Positions 1-9,992 of a DNA stretch of 64,000 bases are shown piece by piece. Made by a program: the position numbers and the translations under genes. Below the pieces are notes generated by a model that had not been told where the DNA came from, searched no databases, and saw only the letters and a list, made by a program, of their open reading frames with translations. The DNA comes from Tillandsia leiboldiana (Eukaryota; Streptophyta; Magnoliopsida; Poales; Bromeliaceae), in assembly GCA_029204045.2 (NCBI GenBank), contig CM055065.1, positions 16,378,251 to 16,442,250 of the forward strand. The letters run 5' to 3'. Numbering within the stretch: position 1 is the stretch's first letter; the number at the start of each line of letters is the position of its first letter.

Positions 1-348
1 AAGAGTTTACGCGTGGTGTGGATATCGAATTTAGGATCGGCGCGGAATTCGGATTAAAAATACCTTTCCGGGAGCCTCCGGCAAATTATAGGTTTGGAAT
101 TTGGCAGAATGGACGTCGTTTTTGGAATCAGCGCGCGAAAACGGTCAAGATGGGCTATTTGCTTGATGTTTTTGGGTTGGCGGTTACTGTTCATGCCGGA
201 ACAGTACTTCCGGCGATCGCCGGCGGCGGCGGGCAGCGGCGGAAGGCGGCGGAAGGTGCTCGGGCAGGCGGCGCGCGGCCGCGGGCAGGCGCACAGGGGC
301 GCGGGCAGGCGCGCGGTCCACCGCGGAGGTCGTGCACCGGGGGCGGGC

Positions 349-790
349 CACGTGGCGCTCTCCGGTTGGCCGGTGCAGCAGGCGCGGTCCACAGAATTTG
401 GGCCCGGGTGCACGGTGGACCGGGTGGACACGTGGCATGCGGTTACTGGTCCGGTGTTGTGCTCCCGGTCCACGCAGGCTGTGGAGTGGTTGACCGGGGG
501 GCAGGTGGCCGTACGGCGGGCAGGTGGCCGTACGGGCGCGGTGCAGGCGGCGACGTGCGCGGTGCACGGACTGCCGGGGCCACGTGGCGCGACGCCACTG
601 GCGGGCGCGGGTGCGCCGGGCGCAGCGGGGCCGGGGGCGCACAGTGTTGGGCTACGTGGCGGGCCCGTGTGGTTTCGGGCTTGCACAGTAATGGGCCGGG
701 CCCATTACTGTAGCAGCCCGAAATTTCCCAACGCCCGGAAGTGGGGACACATTGGGTATTTCCCCAATTGTTTTCTTCAGCCTATTTAAA
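349..790 (+). promoter_or_regulatory. G-box-rich U3 promoter of Tek-J with TATA-like box
   Basis: CACGTG cores followed by GC lie at 349-354, 429-434 and 581-586, with a related TACGTGGC at 653-660. They sit in very GC-rich DNA with repeated GTGCAC and GGTCCAC words. A TATTTAAA box lies at 783-790 near the boundary between GC-rich and AT-rich sequence. G-box (CACGTG) elements are bound by plant bZIP and bHLH factors; a role in transcription here is inferred. The same layout occurs in Tek-B and Tek-D. Confidence 0.6.
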
Positions 791-2290
791 GGCAACCCGA
801 GCCCCCTTTCTTTGCCTTTTTCTCTCAACCCTCTCACTCTCTGCCCGAGCTCCCTTAAGCAAAGTTTTTCACCTCTAAGTGCTTGATCTTCCTGCCAAGT
901 TCTAGGATTTTAGGAGGCACGAATCCCGAGGTTCCCTATTTTACGGTGCAGCGCGATGTTGCTTTCTTGTGTTCTTCTTCAGCGCAGCGACAGTGTTTTG
1001 GCTCCCCTGGGCTACCCCGAGCTCCTTTTTCTGTCATTCTTGCGCCGACAGACTCCTAAGAGGTAGGGCTTCATCTTTCGTATTGATCGCGCTTTCCCAT
1101 TGCGAGTTTTTGGCACGGATCCCGAGGCAACACTGTGACCCATTTTCTGTTTGGCTTTGTGGGACAGCATCAAGGTGTTTTGGCCATATCTTTGCGCACA
1201 AGCGTCGGCCGGAAACGAGCTTATACAACCTTTTCATCTACAGATCGCAAGGAACGCGCTCGTATTTTTCTTGGATTTTTCTGAGATTTCATCAGAGGTG
1301 AAAATTACTGTTTTCTCAGTGAACAGTGTACAGTTTTAATACAGATTTTTGTATGAGTGTACCCCTTTGCCGAATTTTTATCTTGGCTTACCGAACTCCG
1401 ATTTGGGCGTGCAAGGTACCGTTGCGAAGCTATCGACGCGAGGATCGCTGTGATATTTTTCTTGGAATTTCCTGGGCACTTTCTGCAGGTGATAATTTAA
1501 CAGTTTTGAATCCGAGGTTGTATGTGGTTATAAGAGCAATAATTGAGAGCCTAAGTGTAATTAGTGAGCTTTGTATTGTGCCAGGAGGGTTACGGGTGTG
1601 CTGAACTTATTGGAGCAAGGGATTAGAGTTATCTGGTGTTTTCAGCTGTTGGGCTTTGGACAGTCAGCTTTTCAGGTGGGTGCCTTATTCCCGGAACCGG
1701 TGGACGGTTCTCTATATTGTTATATGTTAGCATTGCATGCAGGTGTACGGTACAATAGCTGGAATTGATCGGTAAGTTTAGCAGTGAGGATTTTATGGGA
1801 ATTGCAAGTGAATTCCTCATAGTATGACAATGGTATAATCAATTATTCATGTTGGTGATTAGTGGAAGCCCACCTAAGGCAAGGTTACCATATATGATTA
1901 ATTATCATGCCATATTAGCACATAACCTTTTATGAGGATGGTTTATGCATTGGGATAGGATTATGTAGTTATGTGCAGGTTCTACTCTGAGGAGCCATTA
2001 TGGATTGAGAATTATGGACAGGTATGGTCATTGATAATTTTGGCATGAGGTTTATTTTCTTTATTCTTCTTGAGGACAAATGCATGCTTGTATGGACATA
2101 TGTGTATGGACATATAGTTAGGCCATCTTTTACTGCTGCACTACATATTGGAATTTGACTTAGGAGAAACCATGATTGCTTTCTTTCTCCTTTTTATGTA
2201 GACTTTTGAGTCATGTTGCTCGGGTTCGAGCAGAGGTTTGGGATAGTGTAGCTGGGACCTTAGGGTCAGAGACAGGGTGTGCTTGATGTT

Positions 2291-2490
2291 GGATTGTGGG
2301 TTATTGCGGCAACCGCGGACAGTAGGCGGTTGACTGGATCTTGATTAATTTACCCAATTGTGGATTGTGGGTTATTGCGGCAACCGCGGACAGTAGGCGG
2401 TTGACCGGATCTTGATTAATTTACCCAATTGTGGGTTGTGGGTTATTGCGGTGACCGCGGACTTTGGGCGGTTGACCGGATGTTGACTAT
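2291..2490 (+). repeat. 71-bp tandem repeat, about 2.8 copies
   Basis: Units start at 2291, 2362 and 2433, and the first two are almost identical. Each contains a GCGGCAACCGCGG-like core and a TTAATTTACCCAATTGTG end. A weaker pair of about 60 bp follows at 2489-2600, sharing ATTGCATCAGAT and GTTTCCCACTTT. The repeat lies in the transcribed part of the Tek-J LTR and I see it in no other LTR here. Confidence 0.85.
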
Positions 2491-3864
2491 TGCATCAGAT
2501 TGGGTATCAGATTTGTTCTAGTGGATGGTGTTTCCCACTTTTTGAGTATTATTGCATCAGATCGGGGTTTTGTTAGTGGACGGAGTTTCCCACTTTGATC
2601 ATAGTCTTGATCCAGTCCTACTATTATGAGACAGTGGTTACAGAGATACTCGATACAGTGATGCTTGATACAGTGATACTTTACTCGTGTGGGTCGCTCC
2701 CCTCGAGTGCCACTCCGGAGTAGGCTTTCCACGGTGCAGAGCGCCGGGCACCATGCTGGGTTTTGAGTCCTTGGGACTCCTTTGCTTCGGTGTTATGCGT
2801 AGGCTGGCATACCCGTCGCGGCAGAGCAGGCAGTACCAGTGATTACTGGTCTATCGATTGGGTTTAGTCAGGCAGATACTTTTTGTTACACTCGTGCCTG
2901 GGGGACCGAGTGGAGTCTAGTAGCTGTGTTTAGACCAGTGCTAGTATTGTTGGGAACCGTTCGGGGTTTGACGGTGGTCCCGTGGTCGTTGTGAGTTCTT
3001 TGACCATTGTGTGAGAGGTTGAGCATCTTGAGTCTTTCCATTCTGAGAGAGAGAGAGGGCATGGATTTGACTATAGCCTGCATGAGCCACTACTCGATAG
3101 CGAGTTAGTCCGTTTGGACGCCCTACGTAATTCCTGCCCGTCAGCGGGAGGTGGTTGTAGGTGGGCGCAGGTTTGACTGGACCCGATGTGGCAGTCAGCT
3201 CGATTGGGTCGATTGAGCACCTCGTGTGCGAGTGTTGCATATCTTCATCAGAGTTTCCCCATTTGAGCATTTGGTTAGAGGCATGGTAGCTGTAGAGTGT
3301 TTCCAGCTTCTTCTTTCTGTTTTACTGCATCGGTTATCTTTTGCCTCTAGTAGTCTTGGTGGGCAGATCGTCGGGCCTAGTGGCGATACCCACTGAGAAC
3401 TCCCTTTTTGCGTAGTTCTCACGCCCGTTGGGGGGGTTTTCCCCCTTTTTGTCCTTTCTCTCCTTTGTTTTGCAGAGTCTTGGCGGGTGTTGCCGTTCTG
3501 TGGTTGCTGCGCGTGGTGAGGGAGTAGCGAGCTAGATCCAGACCCATCTTTGGGAGTAGCGGTACCCCCCTTTTTAGGAGACCTTCTGTATAGTTGGTAG
3601 ATTGGTATTTATTTCCTCTGTTGAGAGACTGATGTAGTGAGGATATGATGTATTGAGAGCTTGTACACTGATGTTTTATTTGAGATATCTCCCTGTTGAG
3701 CTATGAGTTTGTACTCGAGGTTATTGTATGATTATCATTTTTGGGAGATGGACCGTGTTGTTTTATTTTCAGTTGTACAGTAGTTGATTTTATTTCTATA
3801 GCAGTTTTATCTTTTAGCTCTGATATCTGTTAGCGGTAGCTCTTTTTGCAGGTAGGACGCTTCG

Positions 3865-3929
3865 CCTATGCGGATTTGGCATAGGTGGCGGATCTGTTGG
3901 CGAGCCCGGGTCGCAGTTTCGACCCCGGG
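3865..3929 (+). other. Two hairpins at 3' end of Tek-J LTR
   Basis: Hairpin 1 has arms CCTATGC (3865-3871) and GCATAGG (3879-3885) around a 7-base loop. Hairpin 2 runs CCCGGGTCG, CAGTTT, CGACCCCGGG at 3905-3929. Tek-B, Tek-D and Tek-H have a hairpin at the same position as hairpin 1 but with different arm sequences, which suggests a selected RNA structure shortly before the primer site. Confidence 0.6.
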
Positions 3930-3944
3930 GCGTGACAGATTAGG

Positions 3945-3956
3945 TGGTATCAGAGC
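3945..3956 (+). other. Primer-binding site of Tek-J (Met-tRNA type)
   Basis: TGGTATCAGAGC lies seven bases after the LTR end. It is the standard complement of the initiator methionine tRNA 3' end used by plant copia and gypsy elements. Confidence 0.9.
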
Positions 3957-4722
3957 CTAGGTTGTAGGTCATGGTGGACTTAGAAACCCTAGGCTTGTGG
4001 TTGGACCCTAGGATGACTTCGTGAGAGTCGTGATTTGTAGCGAGAGTCCTGATTGAGTTTTGCACCTCTCCCGAGGGACGGGATGAGTGATTGGCATGTT
4101 TATTCTCCTAAGTAGTTATGTTGGCTGCAGACAACATAACGCTATGGAATGGGTGACATGCTCTAGACTTTCGCTGGATTGGGTCGAGCGTTGTTGTGTG
4201 CTGATTTGTGGTTTCGTCGTGGCGAGCGGTGTCTCCCCGACGCTGGGTTTGGGACCCTTGTGCATCCTGTCATGGCAGTTGAGCTTGAGCGTTTGGTTTT
4301 GGGCCGGATACCCGGATTGAGGTCAGAGAACTCCGGACCCAGATGACAGGATTCTTAGAGGCATATCAGCGGCAGAGCGAGCAGCTAGTTTGGTGACGCA
4401 GTTGTCAGAGCAGTGGGCAGCCCGACAGTACTTTTCTTCTGAGACCACCAGGATGTAGTATCCTCAGCGGCAGGGACTTCTGTAGTGCCAATAGAGCGAG
4501 TGGCCCCCTCCGTGCCAATGTTTAGTGCCAAGGCACTGAGGTAAGGTGGATGGTAGACAGCAGAGGAGCTGTGGGGCATGTTTGATTAAGTGAGCCAGAT
4601 TTGGCAGATGAACCACCCCGACTTGTAAGATTGAGCTCGGAGCCTTTGGAGGCAGAGTCGTGGTTGGGGGTGATGGAGTGATCAATTGAGAGCCTCCCTG
4701 TGCTAGAGAGTTTATGCAGTTG
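3957..4722 (+). pseudogene. Decayed leader and gag start of Tek-J, cut by Sire-A
   Basis: Sequence after the primer site should hold the leader and the gag start of a gypsy element. The leader still matches Tek-B in words such as the TTTCGCTGGATTGGGTCGAG stretch near 4170. I find no long frame: translation from about 4210 onward meets many stops. The reading is interrupted at 4722 by Sire-A and resumes at 16450. The gag is either very decayed or the element was non-autonomous. Calling it gag rests on position only. Confidence 0.5.
4718..4722. repeat. Target-site duplication of Sire-A, left copy
   Basis: AGTTG flanks the left LTR and is repeated exactly at 16450-16454. A 5-bp duplication is the normal product of LTR-retrotransposon integration and proves both ends of Sire-A. 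Confidence 0.95.
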
Positions 4723-5023
4723 TGTTGGGTCGTATATAATACGGATCTAAATAGGGGAAGAAACACCTAGAGGGGGGTGAATAGGTGTAAACGTATAAAC
4801 ACTCAAAAATCGTTGCGATAAAAAAAACCCAATGCGGAAATGAAAATAACTCGCAAGATTTTTACGTGGAAAACTCCATCACCGGAGTAAAAAACCACGG
4901 GACCGATAACACGGTAGAAATCCACTAGAATTAAAACACGTACAAGGTGATTTACCGTACACACTTACGACTCAACCTTTTCCATACGCTCCTAGAGGAT
5001 CTTCTCCGCTCGCTCCAGACGCT

Positions 5024-5344
5024 TCTCGAATCCACGATCTGCGCCCAACGCCGAATCCACGGCGTCCAACGTCGAATCCACGACGTCCGACCGAATCCAC
5101 GGTCTTCACCCAATAGCACCCTTCGAATCCACGAACGTGCCTCGCTCCGAATCCACGAGAGCGAATGAACCTTGAATCCACAAGGACACGCGAATCCACG
5201 CGCCGATTTTGGGGTAATCGTTGTTTTTGGGTGGTGATGATCCGCCGAATACTTAGATCAAAGATAGATCGGAAATACCATCTAAGTATTCATTAGTTTG
5301 ATTCAACTCAAGATGTGAGTATGAAAACCTAGAATCAAACTAAT
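5024..5344 (-). other. Structured leader: two stem-loops and 8-hairpin array (Sire-A 3' LTR)
   Basis: Stem-loop 1 has 13-base complementary arms at 5292-5304 and 5332-5344. Stem-loop 2 has 12-base arms at 5247-5258 and 5280-5291. An array of eight small hairpins follows at about 5024-5206, each with loop TGGATT read on the minus strand. See the findings for the full argument. Confidence 0.7.
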
Positions 5345-5477
5345 CAATATAGATGAAGAAACATAGAGTATTCTCTAATGATTTCCTTTCTTCTCTATAT
5401 GTGGATCTATAGCCGTATAAGATGATACATGAAAATGACGGCTATGTGGATTGACCCTAGAAAGAAAGACATAGGGT

Positions 5478-5834
5478 CTATTTATAGGTTAGAAACCCTA
5501 GGAAGGAGATAAGAATCAAAAACCTGCCATTTCTGGAATTTTACGGACGGCGATCCGGATCGTGATAACTGAGATCCGGATCGTCATAACGAAACAGCCA
5601 ATTCCAGAAAAACGAAGGTTCGGGATCCGGATCATGTAACTACGATCCGGATCGTTCATACAGTTCACCAAACATCAACGTTCGGGATCCGGATTGCGAA
5701 GCAAGATCCGGATCGTTCAAGGTAGATGGTAAACTCAACGTTCGGGATCCGGATCAAGAGACTACGATCCGGATTGCGACGATGTATGAACGAACCACCT
5801 TCGGGATCCGGATCGAACAGCCTGATCCGGATCC
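5478..5834 (-). promoter_or_regulatory. U3 promoter: palindrome array and TATA box (Sire-A 3' LTR)
   Basis: Copies of GATCCGGATC and one-base variants lie between about 5552 and 5833, several followed by CCCGAAC on the minus strand. TATAAATAG lies at 5486-5478. The layout is the same in every Sirevirus LTR in the window. Confidence 0.75.
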
Positions 5835-6060
5835 TGAACATGTCCCAAGTCCAGTTTTTGATTTTTATGCAATGAAAGATTCTTCCAAGTGTTTCTACAC
5901 TACAAGAAGTATTCGGATCACACAAATTCTTTAGTTAAACATACCTGATCCTTTTGAATTCTTCTTTCTTGAGATTGAGTTAAATGATTCAACTTTCTTC
6001 ACCTTCAATCTTCAGGACTTGAAACTTTCACGAAACTACGCCAACTCAAATTCCGTAACA

Positions 6061-6898
6061 ATCTCCCCCTTTGGCGGTTTCGTGACAAAACACAGATCCA
6101 CTAAAGAAAATTCAAAAAGATATTTTTGTTGCTATCACCATACAACAAAAATTTACAATGGAGATCCAAAATACAATACATGAGTTAAACTCCTAAAACA
6201 GACTCTAGACTTAGACATCTGTACTCTCTGCAAAAAGAAATCATTCTTGACAAAAGAAATCGTTAGATACCTCAAGAATTTTGTATTATTCAAAAACCAC
6301 AAACAGAGATGAAGTTTAAACTCATTTATACTTACCATGACATTTATATTCAGATATGTAAACTAATCATAGTTAAAAAAATACCAACATATCTTCTTTG
6401 CACGTAAAAACCAAATGTCATGAACATGTTTGTGACAAACTAATATATATATAGATATGTAATTGATCAGAGTTAAGAACCAACATATCTTCTATGCAAT
6501 CAAAAACCAAGTGTCACAAACTTGTTAGTGAACATCAACTTGTTAGTTATATTACATGCCCAAATAGTTAGCAAATAGTTAGTCGAGGCATGCATTCATA
6601 CAGCTGAAAAACCTCAAGTTGAGAATGGAAGTTGGAGTAATACTTACCTTGATATTCATCCAGTTTTCATATCAAACATTGTTCACTTACCTTGATGTTT
6701 CATGCAGTCAACATTGTTCAAAGTTCTCTCTAACTCTCTCCCCCTTTTTGTCACAAAACAAAGCCAAAAATTACAGAAGTGGAGAGAATGGTTAACAGTT
6801 TAAGTTCGAGAACTAAAAACTCAAATTAACACTTAAAAACCTGCACAACAGTAGGATTTAAACATGTGCATAATAAACAGAAATTAGAAGGATACGGA
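6061..6898 (-). other. Sire-A region between ORF3 and 3' LTR
   Basis: No coding frame is visible. Polypurine tract 3 (AAAGGGGGAGAT, 6072-6061) abuts the LTR and tract 2 (CAAAAAGGGGGAGAGAG, about 6750-6734) lies nearer ORF3. Between them is an intron-like interval on the minus strand: donors GTAAGT at 6690 and 6647 and an acceptor TTTTTGCAG ending at 6228. Both features are kept in the other Sirevirus copies. Confidence 0.6.
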
Positions 6899-8354
6899 TC
6901 ATTCAGACTCGTCTGAACTGATACAGCCGAGGATTTGGAAAATCTTCTTTATTCGCTTGTTCATTGCTGATTGATTTTTATTTACTTTCTTTATTTCTTC
7001 CTTTACTTCAATCAGTTCATTTGATATACGTTCTTGCTCGTTGGAGAGCCTTTGCTGTTCTTTATAGATTGAGGTAACAGAAGCATCATCATCAGAAGTT
7101 GATTGTGGTGCTTCTTGTGCCGGAGGTGCTGGTTGAGTTGGAGGAGCTGCTGCCGGTTGCAGAGGTTGTTGCTTGTTGTCGTTGTTCTCGTTGCCGGTGA
7201 AGAGGTATGAAAGGTTCATCTGGCTTCGTCGAAAGAGACTTTACAATTGTCGTGTCATTGATCGTTCCTAGACTGTGCAGATAGGAACTCGCATTTGTGT
7301 CAGCTTTAAATTTGCGAAGAATGCGCATGATGATCATTGGAAAAGGTAGTCTCTCTGACGGATGAGCTTGCTCCACATATCGTGCCATCCTTGACCAGAT
7401 GATGTAGGGAATGTTTAAGTTCGCTCCCATTGCTGCTGCGGGGTTTCCAAGTAGATAAAGGAATATCATTCTTTCCCACCGAAGAACCTTTGTGTTCATG
7501 TTTGGAATAATATTGTAACACACAATAAGATTTAAGATGCGGTACTCAGGTCGTAGTTCTTTCGAGAAAACGGAGTTTCCTGTCGACCGAGTATCTGGAA
7601 CACAGATTCCATCAACGACCACTCTCCAGGAGAAGGTGTTGAAGTTTTGATTCTTCAGGTAATGAGTGCCATCGGCTCGGGCGTCCATCCCTAGTACTTC
7701 ACCAATTAGCTGAGGCGTTACTTTGATTCTGACATTCTTGACTAATGTTTGAAAATCCCGACGCCCGCTTTCCTGATCAACTAGATAGCAAGCATTCTGA
7801 TAGAACATCCTCACTGAGTGAAGACAATACCCAGTGGTCTCCGGGAAATCGCAAATGGGAGCAAGACCTCTCTGGTCAAACAAAGTCCCGAACGTCTGAG
7901 AACGTTGCGTTAAGGCTTTTACATCAACATGCCTTTCTCCAATGCATTCTCTGTTTTCAAAATCCTTTATTCTAGCCGAGCTGACAAAGTCTTGTGCAGG
8001 TGCTTGGTCAGCAGCTGGTTGCTCAATGGTGATTCCTCGAGCACTTCCTCTCTTGCGAGCAACACTTTTTCTTCTTGTCTTCCCAGAAGTTTCTTCCATT
8101 GGAGCTTTCCCTTTTTCAGCAGCAGTAGGCGGAGCCTTCGATGTTTCTGCAGGTGCTTTTCCCTTTGAAGCAGTCGGAACAGTCGTTGCTTCAACTTGCA
8201 GTTCATCCCAATCAATTGATTCCGTTTCAGATTCTGTATCGGAATCATCTTTAGCCTTCTTCGCTTTCTTAGCCTTCTTAGCCCTCTTGGGCTTGACGGT
8301 GTCTCTCGTATGAACCATAGCCGCAAGTAGAGAAACAATCCAAGTGATCACCAT
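6899..8354 (-). pseudogene. ORF3 of Sire-A, plant-transposon-like protein, one frameshift
   Basis: Start chosen at 8354 (MVITW), matching Sire-F and Sire-C; a longer frame upstream to 8462 runs into the predicted leader intron. Order: hydrophobic N-terminus, lysine-rich stretch, acidic SDTESETES stretch, then a globular domain resembling the Putative plant transposon protein family (cores FGTLFDQ, VTPQLIGEVLG, YNIIPNM, MARYVE, LPFPMIIMRIL). After a linker comes a coiled coil (QQRLSNEQERISNEL) ending in CISSDESE. The frame breaks in the linker near 7130-7200, so the coiled coil is in another frame. The molecular role is unknown; the slot is that of the Sirevirus env-like gene. Confidence 0.8.
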
Positions 8355-9992
8355 TGCTAATGGTTTCTTGAGAAAAAGGAATCCTGAGTAGACCAACTCA
8401 AGAACACAAAAATTCTTAGTTTTCAAAAATTTGAAAAATTGTACCCAAACAATCATAATCATGTAGAGAGACTAAGAATCAAATTAGTTTTGCAAAAGGA
8501 CTTTTAAAAATAGATCAATTGCATGAATTTCGAAAATCCTTATTATATGCCCTAAAACCGAAATTTTAGAAATCGAAGCCTAAAAATCCGTTAATCAGGA
8601 GAAAACCTAGCATATAATCAAAACTAAACAACCCAGAGTTCTTATTTCAAAAGAAATTTGATCAAAAACCATCCACAAACAAAATCGATCCAAGAATTTC
8701 GTACATTTGAGGAGGAAAAGAGAAAAACGGTGAAAAACCGAGATTTTGATCAATAAAACTTACTTGGAACTGAAGAACTTGAGTTAGAAAGCTTCCAAGG
8801 AGGATGAAATCTAGAGAGAAGCGCTCTGGAAACTTTTGAACAAAAGATTGGAGTAAAGAAATCAAAAACCCCTTTCGTTCCTTATAAAACCTAGCCGCGA
8901 TCCGGATCAGTTCATAACTGCGATCCGGATCGGCTACCCGCAGTGAGAAAACTGCGTTCGGGATCCGGATCGGCAGATACAATCCGGATCGTCAGCCCGC
9001 AGGAGAAAACCTGCGTTCGGGATCCGGATCACCTTGCCCGATCCGGATCGGCCCCAACTTTTTCTTTAGAAAATTTCAGAGAAATTCAGGAAGATCCAGA
9101 AAAAGATTGTAAGCACAAATGTGTATCAACTTTAAACAAAAATCATCGTTTCATACAACAAGAATTAGATTATGCCAAATCTATCAATAATATCCAAAAA
9201 TGAAACGAAAATTTACAAAAATTAAATCCCTTAAAGTTGAACACCTTCAATCACATCTAACTTGATCTTATGAGTAATGCCTTTATCAAATCATCAATTC
9301 AGTAAAGAAAATGAAATACAAAGATCAATAGATGTTTGAAATCCCAAATATGGTAGATAATATTTCTAGACAATCTGTTGAAGAGAGTGGCTCTTTGAGC
9401 ATCTTTCTTTAAAATCCCACCTTATACCAACCTTGAAATTTGACAGAGTCAAGTATTTCAACATGCATTTTACTTAATCAAAAATTTGAACAACCATGCT
9501 TGGTATACATGTGGTAGCTGCACACAATACTCGGACGACCGAGGTGGTAGCTCTTTCCTCCATGTGGTGGTAGTTTTCACACTCCTCATTGGGATGTAAC
9601 TCTTTCCACATCTTTTGAGCATTTTACATTATCTTTGACTCCCCCTCAATTGGCTATCAATTATTTAAGATATAAAGTATTCAACCAAATATTGATCTCG
9701 ATTTCATACTCGACTAAACAGTCAAATAAGATAATGACTATACCAAGAGATCATAGAGAGAGAGAAATTGACTTTGATCACTTTAGAAGATGATTTAATT
9801 AACATAAATGATCATTGCAACAGTGAAATATTATGATGGCAAAAAGCATAATAAATTTCTAAATGTGCGAACAGATGCAATTAAAGTCAATTATGATCTA
9901 TGCTCCATTAATGTCCTATGTACAAACATAGATAAAGAACAAAACAAAAACAAATACAAAACCTATCCTAAGCAAAGATTTCAAAAAGAAGA
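8355..9992 (-). other. Sire-A region between pol and ORF3
   Basis: About 1.6 kb without a gene. From the pol side: polypurine tract 1 (TTGAGGGGGAGTC, near 9653-9641), a hairpin CTCGG-TCGT-CCGAG at 9543-9530 amid repeated CTACCAC words, the internal palindrome module and TATA box, and an intron-like interval with donor GTAAGT at 8763 and acceptor CTCAG ending at 8384, 29 bases before the ORF3 start. Confidence 0.6.
8883..9049 (-). promoter_or_regulatory. Internal promoter module upstream of ORF3 (Sire-A)
   Basis: Six copies of the GATCCGGATC palindrome or one-base variants lie at about 8900-9049, followed on the minus strand by TTTTATAAGG at 8883-8888. It copies the U3 arrangement and probably drives ORF3; this is inferred from layout. 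Confidence 0.65.

Larger units (their letters stand above)
1..3937 (+). mobile_element. Tek-J 5' LTR (gypsy, Tekay/Del-like), left end outside window
   Basis: This LTR ends in GGGGCGTGACA and is followed at once by a Met-tRNA-type primer site, so it is a 5' LTR read on the plus strand. Its start lies before base 1, so it exceeds 3.9 kb. Order inside: GC-rich U3 to about 690, TATA-like box near 783-790, a 71-bp tandem repeat at 2291-2490, and two hairpins at the 3' end. The last 900 bases resemble the LTRs of Tek-B, Tek-D and Tek-H in patches, such as the stretch around CCCACTGAGAACT and the final 80 bases. It is too different from the Tek-H 3' LTR to be its partner. No host coding sequence is visible. 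Confidence 0.85.
4723..6060 (-). repeat. Sire-A 3' LTR
   Basis: Read on the minus strand it starts TGTTACGG at 6060 and ends CCCAACA at 4723. It matches the LTR at 15125-16449 closely over its whole length, with small indels only. Confidence 0.95.

Noticed and set aside
18..789. Long overlapping ORFs in the GC-rich DNA at 18-789, 27289-28586, 35840-36917, 48449-49337 and 60506-61288
   Set aside because: They occur in several frames at once within GC-rich LTR U3 regions where stop codons are rare, have Arg/Pro/Ala-rich low-complexity products and match no domain I know.
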